Part shown: positions 27,813 through 33,232 of the stretch, piece after piece
Layout: every line of letters starts with the position of its first letter
Position numbering within the stretch: the first letter of the stretch is position 1
Source: an uncultured bacterium
Lineage (GTDB): Bacteria > Bacteroidota > Bacteroidia > Sphingobacteriales > Sphingobacteriaceae
Assembly (NCBI GenBank): GCA_903958995.1
Contig: CAJBVG010000289.1
Span: 1-33,232 of the forward strand
Reading direction: 5' to 3'
DNA: 33,232 bases
Notes under the pieces: generated by a model
The model's input: only the letters and a program-made list of their open reading frames with translations
What the model was told of the DNA's origin: nothing
The model's database searches: none
Position numbers and translations under genes: made by a program

Positions 27813-28935
27813 AAAGAGCTACTTCCTCCCCAATCTTCGATCCAATAGCAACGCCCATTCCATTACATCGTACGGCACAATAAACGTTTGGACTAAGTTC
27901 CTTTATGATGGGTGATAATGTTTCTCCAAATGCCATGATACCACTCCACTCCATATCGAATTCCCAGTGGGTATTTTTTAAAATAATTTCATTTAGAATT
28001 CTTGTAATTTCATTTTTTATTTCTGCTGTTATTCCAAATGTAGTGGTGGTTTCTTTTTCAAAATTTAAATTTCTACCTCCACCAATTAGTACACGGTCAT
28101 CGACATTTCTGAAATAAAAATATCCTTCATCATAATGGAAGGTTCCTTTGAGTGATAAATTTTTTATTGGTTTTGTTATGAATACTTGTCCACGCCCGGG
28201 AGTAATTTCTAACTCTGGCAATAACTCTTTTGCAAAAGCATTTGTACATATAATTACCTTTTGGGTATTGATGTTAAAATGTTCTGTAACTATTTTAATG
28301 TTGGACAACACTTCCTTCTCTTTCTCATACCCTTTCACTTCGTGACCAAACAGAATTTCAATTCCACTATCTCTGCATTTATTGATTAATGCTTGCATCA
28401 TTTTTCCGGAATGAATTTGTGCTTCATACGGATTGAAAATTAAATGCTTCACATTACTTAAGCCTAGTTCGGAAATTTTTTCATCAGCCAAATGAAAAAC
28501 TTGTTTACCAATCGTGTCTTTTAATAATGAGTTAAAATAATTTAACTGCCCTACACATTCTTCCCAAAGCAATTCATCTTTCTCCGTAAAAACTTCATAT
28601 CCTCCCCAGTTATTAAAATCAATAACATCATCACCTAAAGCTTGGCGTAATTTTTTTAATCCCTCCCAACGTTTTTTCACGAGGTGTAACAATTCCGTTT
28701 CCGAGCTTTTCTGTAATTGAACAATAAGTTCAGAAAGACTTCCAAAACAAGCAAAACCAGCGTTTTTGGTGCTTGCCCCATCGGGTAAAAACGATCGCTC
28801 TAGCACTAAAACATTAGCACTAGGTTTCTTGTTCTTTATTTCAAGGGCGGCAAACAAACCAACAATACCTGCACCAATGATAACATAGTCGGCATCCTTA
28901 AAAAATGACGTTCTTTCCCAATACGATTGGTTCAT
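27793..28935 (-). CDS. FAD-dependent oxidoreductase (DAO/DadA-like)
   Basis: YVIIGAGIVGLFAALEIKNKKPSANVLVLERSFLPDGASTKNAGFACFGS; TPGRGQVFITKPI; DDRVLIGGGRNL; WSGIMAFGETLSPII. Confidence 0.93.
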   Translation of the reverse strand: MNQSYWERTSFFKDADYVIIGAGIVGLFAALEIKNKKPSANVLVLERSFLPDGASTKNAGFACFGSLSELIVQLQKSSETELLHLVKKRWEGLKKLRQALGDDVIDFNNWGGYEVFTEKDELLWEECVGQLNYFNSLLKDTIGKQVFHLADEKISELGLSNVKHLIFNPYEAQIHSGKMMQALINKCRDSGIEILFGHEVKGYEKEKEVLSNIKIVTEHFNINTQKVIICTNAFAKELLPELEITPGRGQVFITKPIKNLSLKGTFHYDEGYFYFRNVDDRVLIGGGRNLNFEKETTTTFGITAEIKNEITRILNEIILKNTHWEFDMEWSGIMAFGETLSPIIKELSPNVYCAVRCNGMGVAIGSKIGEEVALLVTGSR

Positions 28936-29034
28936 GTGATACTATTTTGGTAAATTTGACGTAATTAGTACGAAATGTCAGTGTTTTGAAAGTGGCATTC
29001 GCTTTGATTAAAGGTATTTAAAAAATTAGAAATT

Positions 29035-29715
29035 ATGGGATTCATGTATATTATTATGATCGGGTTTTTACTTCTTAGCTTTATTATTAGCTGGAGATTT
29101 AAATCGAAGTTCAATGAGTATTCACAACAGATGTTGATGAATGGTTTGTCGGGCAAAGAGATTGCCGAAAAAATGTTAACTGATCATGGCATTACTGATG
29201 TAAAAGTTATTTCAGTAGAAGGTTCTTTATCGGACCATTATAACCCAGCAGATAAAACAGTTAATCTTAGTCCTGATGTTTATCATGGTAGATCAGTTGC
29301 TTCTGCTGCTGTTGCTGCACACGAGTGCGGTCACGCAGTACAACACGCTACAGCATACTCTTGGTTAAACTTCCGTTCTGCTATGGTTCCTGCATTATCT
29401 GTAAGTTCAAAATATATGCAGTGGATTTTATTAGGTGGTATCTTATTACTTAATACATTTCCTGCATTATTGTTAATCGGTATTTTATTGTTTGCATTAA
29501 CTACTGTGTTTAGTTTTGTAACACTTCCTGTAGAATTTGATGCAAGTAACCGTGCGATTGCTTGGTTAGAAACCAATAACATTACACAACGTAATGAAAC
29601 CGAAACTGCAAAAAGCGCATTGAAATGGGCAGCTAGTACTTATGTCATTGCAGCCTTGAGTTCATTAGCTACATTGGTATACTACATTATGATCTTTATG
29701 GGTCGCCGTGACTAA
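29035..29715 (+). CDS. Zinc metallopeptidase, membrane neutral protease family (YugP-like)
   Basis: VNLSPDVYHGRSVASAAVAAHECGHAVQHATAYSWLNFRSAMVP; FVTLPVEFDASNRAIAWLE. Confidence 0.93.
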   Translation: MGFMYIIMIGFLLLSFIISWRFKSKFNEYSQQMLMNGLSGKEIAEKMLTDHGITDVKVISVEGSLSDHYNPADKTVNLSPDVYHGRSVASAAVAAHECGHAVQHATAYSWLNFRSAMVPALSVSSKYMQWILLGGILLLNTFPALLLIGILLFALTTVFSFVTLPVEFDASNRAIAWLETNNITQRNETETAKSALKWAASTYVIAALSSLATLVYYIMIFMGRRD

Positions 29716-29721
29716 CCTTGG

Positions 29722-29753
29722 GTTAATAGGTTAATATGTTATTGGGTTATTTT
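29722..29753. repeat. Left arm of the S23-gene-containing inverted-repeat element (GTTATTRG family, 8-nt unit)
   Basis: GTTAATAG|GTTAATAT|GTTATTGG|GTTATTTT, four units in register, 6 nt past the upstream stop codon. Confidence 0.88.
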
Positions 29754-29785
29754 AAGTGTGAGTTTATTGATTAAGTGTGGGTGAT

Positions 29786-30157
29786 ATGAATAGCTTTGAA
29801 GAATTAGAATGTTGGAAAAAAAGTGCTGAACTTAGAAAAGATATTTCTGCTTTGGTAAAGTCTTTTCCAACATTTGAAAAATATGCTTTATCTAGTCAAA
29901 TGATTAGGTGTTCGAGATCTGTCACGAACAATATTGCGGAGGGTTTTGGACGTTTTCATTTTCAAGAAAATGCTCAATTTTGCAGACAATCTAGAGGTTC
30001 TTTGTTTGAATTAATAGACCACTTATCAATAGCTCTTGAAGAAGAATATATTGATGAGGAGAAACACCTTGAACTTAAATCTAGTTGCTTGAATTGTATT
30101 AAAATACTGAACGGTTATATAAAATATTTGTTAGACGCAAAACACAATAACAAATAA
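29786..30157 (+). CDS. Four-helix-bundle protein, S23 / 23S rRNA intervening-sequence-type family
   Basis: FEELECWKKSAELRKDI...YALSSQMIRCSRSVTNNIAEGFGRFHFQENAQFCRQSRGSLFELIDHLSIALEEEYI...LNCIKILNGYIKYLLDAK; ATG 29786 preferred over GTG 29777. Confidence 0.93.
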   Translation: MNSFEELECWKKSAELRKDISALVKSFPTFEKYALSSQMIRCSRSVTNNIAEGFGRFHFQENAQFCRQSRGSLFELIDHLSIALEEEYIDEEKHLELKSSCLNCIKILNGYIKYLLDAKHNNK

Positions 30158-30177
30158 CTCAATAACCTAATAACCTA
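30144..30177. repeat. Right arm of the S23-gene-containing inverted-repeat element
   Basis: ACAATAAC|AAATAAC|TCAATAAC|CTAATAAC|CTA: reverse complement of the left-arm family. Encodes the last residues of the S23 ORF (stop 30155-30157) and contains the apaG stop codon (30175-30177). Confidence 0.88.
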
Positions 30178-30561
30178 ATTTAACTTGAACGAGCAAAGCA
30201 ATTGAAAATCCGGTATCTGCACTTCAAACAATTGTTCATCAACAATTCGTTTGAAAGTATAAGTTCCCCACATTTTTCCCATTTCTGTTTTTAGATTACA
30301 CCCAGATACATACGCGTGTATTTCGCCTGGTTCTAAAATGGGTTGCACGCCAATTACTCCTTCGCCTTCAACTTCTCTATGAGTACCATTAGAGTCGAAA
30401 ATAAACCAATGTCTAGATAATAATTGAACCGTATAATCAGATTGATTTTCGATTTTGATTTTATAAGCAAACATAAAATGAGAATTCGCCGGATTAGAAT
30501 ACTCCGGTTGGTAAGTCGTTTCGACTGTTATCTTAACACCTTCTGTAATTTTAGTTGCCAT
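30175..30561 (-). CDS. apaG: Co2+/Mg2+ efflux protein ApaG
   Basis: MATKITEGVKITVETTYQPEYSNPANSHFMFAYKIKIENQSDYTVQLLSRHWFIFDSNGTHREVEGEGVIGVQPILEPGEIHAYVSGCNLKTEMGKMWGTY. Confidence 0.97.
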   Translation of the reverse strand: MATKITEGVKITVETTYQPEYSNPANSHFMFAYKIKIENQSDYTVQLLSRHWFIFDSNGTHREVEGEGVIGVQPILEPGEIHAYVSGCNLKTEMGKMWGTYTFKRIVDEQLFEVQIPDFQLLCSFKLN

Positions 30562-30608
30562 AATATATTATGGGATAAATATAAAAGTTTGCTGTTTATT
30601 TCAAACTA

Positions 30609-31598
30609 TTAAATTGATAATATTAGATTAAGTTTTGAAATTTCTTCGAATAAATCTAATATCTCTTCTGTTGTTCCTGCCTGCACCAACTTCATTCTAT
30701 ATTCTTTGAAATTTTCAATTCCCTTAAAATAGTTTGCATAATGTCTACGCATTTCAAATATGCCTGTTTTAGTACCTTTCCACTCAATTGATTTCTCGAA
30801 ATGAGTTCTGCAGCTTTCTACTCGCTCTTCCATAGTTGGTGGTGCTAATTTTTCACCTGTTGCATAGAAATGCTTTATCTCTCTAAATATCCAAGGATAA
30901 CCAATTGCCGCTCTTCCTACCATAATGCCATCCACTTCGTACTCTTTCATCCAAAGCATCGCTTTCTCTGGGGAGTCAATATCTCCATTACCAAAAATTG
31001 GAATGCTCATGCGTGGATTCTTTTTCACTTCACGAATTAAAGTCCAATCGGCATGCCCCTTATACATCTGTGAACGTGTTCTACCGTGTATGGTTAATGC
31101 TTTAATGCCTACATCTTGTAATCGCTCTGCTACCTCTACTACATTTTTAGTATTATCATCCCAACCCAACCTTGTTTTTACGGTAACTGGCAAATGGGTT
31201 GCCTTAACAACCGCCTCAGTCATCTTCACCATTTTATCAATATCCTGAAGCAAACTAGCTCCAGCACCCCTACAAGCAACATTCTTTACGGGGCAACCAT
31301 AGTTAATATCGATTAAATCTGGATTAGCCTGAGTAGCGATTTCTGTCGCCTCGCGCATCGATTCAATATTGCTTCCAAAAATTTGGATGCCAATTGGTCG
31401 CTCATATTCGAAAATATCAAGCTTTGCCTTGCTCTTCGCAGCATCTCTAATTAAGCCCTCTGAGGAGATAAATTCGGTATACATCATGTCCACGCCATTT
31501 TGCTTACACACGAAACGGAAAGGTGGATCACTCACATCTTCCATTGGCGCTAACAATAATGGGAACTCTCCCAATTCAATATTTCCTATCTTTACCAT
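30609..31598 (-). CDS. dusB: tRNA-dihydrouridine synthase (DusB-like)
   Basis: LLAPMEDVSDPPFRFVCKQNGVDMMYTEF; DINYGCPVKNVACRGAGASLLQD; PVTVKTRLGWDD; GNGDIDSPEKA; VDGIMVGRAAIGYPWIF. Start at ATG 31598. Confidence 0.95.
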   Translation of the reverse strand: MVKIGNIELGEFPLLLAPMEDVSDPPFRFVCKQNGVDMMYTEFISSEGLIRDAAKSKAKLDIFEYERPIGIQIFGSNIESMREATEIATQANPDLIDINYGCPVKNVACRGAGASLLQDIDKMVKMTEAVVKATHLPVTVKTRLGWDDNTKNVVEVAERLQDVGIKALTIHGRTRSQMYKGHADWTLIREVKKNPRMSIPIFGNGDIDSPEKAMLWMKEYEVDGIMVGRAAIGYPWIFREIKHFYATGEKLAPPTMEERVESCRTHFEKSIEWKGTKTGIFEMRRHYANYFKGIENFKEYRMKLVQAGTTEEILDLFEEISKLNLILSI

Positions 31599-31650
31599 AA
31601 TATATAAATGCAAAAATAAATAAAATATTCATTCTTAATCGATTATTAAA

Positions 31651-32556
31651 ATGCAGCCGAGAAGTTTCATGCAAAATGTGCTCAGACTCCTACTTTTATT
31701 TGTCGCGTTTAATTTAATAGGCTCTGTGGTTACCCTTGTATTATTACGTAGCCTATTTAATATTGATGGGGTGGATGTGATTAATCAACTTCAAAGTGCA
31801 GATGTTAGCGCATCTACTATTAATGCACTAAAATTCATGCAATTCATTCAAGTGTTTTTTTCTTTTATTATTCCCGCTCATTTATTCGCACGCTCACAAT
31901 CCGATAATCAAGTAGTTGATTATTTAAGTTTACATACCACACACTGGAAACATTTTCTAATTGGAGCTTTATTGATATTTGCAATTTCTCCATTAGTTAC
32001 TTTTTCATCTGCAATAAACGAACAAATTACATTCCCGAGTTACTTTTCAAACATCGAACACTATTTTAAAAATCAACAAATTCAATCTCAAAAATTCGCT
32101 ACCTTGTTTTTAAAAGATAATACGGGTAAAGATTTACTTATCAATTTATTTGTTGTCGGAGTTTTGGCCGCCTTTTCTGAAGAATTATTTTTTAGAGGTG
32201 TCCTGCAAAAATTATTAATAAACCATTTTAATAATGTGCACCTTGCCATTCTAGCTTGTGCTATTTTATTTAGTTCATTACACCAAGAGTTCTATGCTTT
32301 AATTCCTAGAATTTTATTGGGCTTATTATTAGGATATGCCTACGTATACTCCAAATCCTTATGGGTGCCTATACTTATTCATTTTATAAACAATGCTTCT
32401 GCTGTACTTCTTGATTCTTTCTTTAAACAAGGCATTACATCTTTCAATCCAAATTCAAATGATTATTTTGGCATAGCAGGTGTTTTAATTTCATTTGTCG
32501 CAACAATTGCTTTATTTTGGTATTGGCAAAAAAACAAAGCACCTAGTATACTTTAG
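31651..32556 (+). CDS. CPBP family intramembrane metalloprotease
   Basis: AFSEELFFRGVLQKLL (EExxxR), LFSSLHQEFYALIPRILLGLLLGYAYVYSKSLWVPILIHFINNASAVL. Confidence 0.94.
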   Translation: MQPRSFMQNVLRLLLLFVAFNLIGSVVTLVLLRSLFNIDGVDVINQLQSADVSASTINALKFMQFIQVFFSFIIPAHLFARSQSDNQVVDYLSLHTTHWKHFLIGALLIFAISPLVTFSSAINEQITFPSYFSNIEHYFKNQQIQSQKFATLFLKDNTGKDLLINLFVVGVLAAFSEELFFRGVLQKLLINHFNNVHLAILACAILFSSLHQEFYALIPRILLGLLLGYAYVYSKSLWVPILIHFINNASAVLLDSFFKQGITSFNPNSNDYFGIAGVLISFVATIALFWYWQKNKAPSIL

Positions 32557-32558
32557 TT

Positions 32559-32765
32559 ATGGAGAAAGATTGGATTAAAATTTACAGCTCAGCCAACTCC
32601 TATAATGCATCATTAGTTTCTACTATTTTGCAAGATCACGATATTGAAGTGGTAGAGTTAAATAAACGCGATTCCAGTTATATGAATTTTGGAGAAGTGG
32701 AATTATATATACACCCTAAAAATTTTGATACTGCAATCGAAATTATTATTAAAAACGAATTATGA
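32559..32765 (+). CDS. DUF2007 (putative signal-transducing) domain protein
   Basis: KIYSSANSYNASLVSTILQDHDIEVVELNKRDSSYMNFGEVELYIHPKNFDTAIEII. Confidence 0.88.
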   Translation: MEKDWIKIYSSANSYNASLVSTILQDHDIEVVELNKRDSSYMNFGEVELYIHPKNFDTAIEIIIKNEL

Positions 32766-33232
32766 ACAATTTCCTAACTAGAACAATCACTGCCGTATTT
32801 TTTTCAATTACTTGCGTAGCTTGTATTTTTTTCGGTGGATACATTCACTTATTATTTTTTATTTTTTCAATACTAGCCTTTAATGAATATTTAAAAATTA
32901 ATGGCCCTAAAAAAAGAAAAGCATTAAATCGTTTATATGTTTTATTTGCTTTAATAATGTCGGCAACATTTGCACTAGCACAACTAGGTGCAATTGACGA
33001 GAAATACATTTGGATCAATGTGTTTTCAATGGCCTCTGTTTTTCTAATTGAATTGTATCAAAAAGAACAACTTCCTTTTGATCAAATTGGCAAGCTCATT
33101 CTTGGTTATGCCTACGTTATTATTCCTTTTGCCATGTTTACGGGTTTAGGGTATATCGTATCTGGAGATTATAATTATGAAATACCATTGGGTTTTTTGT
33201 TTTTAGTATGGGCTAATGATAGTGGTGCTTAT
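32762..33232 (+). CDS. cdsA: Phosphatidate cytidylyltransferase, N-terminal part (runs off the window end)
   Basis: MNNFLTRTITAVFFSITCVACIFFGGYIHLLFFIFSILAFNEYLKI...LGYAYVIIPFAMF...LFLVWANDSGAY; ATGA overlap with the DUF2007 stop. Confidence 0.88.
   Translation, partial: MNNFLTRTITAVFFSITCVACIFFGGYIHLLFFIFSILAFNEYLKINGPKKRKALNRLYVLFALIMSATFALAQLGAIDEKYIWINVFSMASVFLIELYQKEQLPFDQIGKLILGYAYVIIPFAMFTGLGYIVSGDYNYEIPLGFLFLVWANDSGAY

Noticed and set aside
29752-29779. Direct repeat TTAAGTGTG (29752-29760, 29771-29779) as a target-site duplication of the S23 element
   Set aside because: Both copies lie on the same side of the gene, inside the left flank, so they cannot mark the two ends of an insertion.
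29786-30157. S23 gene as a diversity-generating retroelement Avd accessory protein
   Set aside because: No reverse transcriptase, template repeat or variable-repeat target is present in the flanks.
1-33232. tRNA, rRNA, transposase, prophage or defence genes
   Set aside because: No recognisable motifs found on either strand by reading; absence not verified by tools.

Overview
33.2 kb chromosomal window, almost certainly Bacteroidota (AT-rich, T9SS C-terminal sorting domains, TAnnTTTG-type promoters, DUF5686, SdhC/A/B of the fused-cytochrome type). Genes, left to right: partial LTA-synthase/sulfatase-like membrane protein, metK, S9 peptidase, an unlisted 40-aa membrane ORF, DUF5686/carboxypeptidase-regulatory-like protein, NUDIX hydrolase, M1-like peptidase, xseB/xseA, HELAH-motif protein, TonB C-terminal-domain protein, sdhB/sdhA/sdhC, three T9SS-tailed secreted proteins, a small lipoprotein, a cyanophycin cluster (isoaspartyl peptidase, cphB, divergent cphA), SDR, FAD oxidoreductase, neutral Zn-peptidase, a free-standing S23-type four-helix-bundle gene, apaG, dusB-like, CPBP protease, DUF2007 and partial cdsA. 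The most unusual signal is non-coding. At least six intergenic spacers hold inverted-repeat arrays built from degenerate 7- or 8-nt units in strict register, starting or ending at or within a few nt of a stop codon. One family (unit GTTATTRG) occurs as an empty hairpin between sdhA and sdhB, and also as the two arms flanking the S23 gene. That resembles the 23S rRNA intervening-sequence architecture (S23 ORF in the loop of a stem) but outside rRNA. A SAM-II-like riboswitch candidate lies upstream of metK. No tRNA, rRNA, CRISPR or transposase was recognised.
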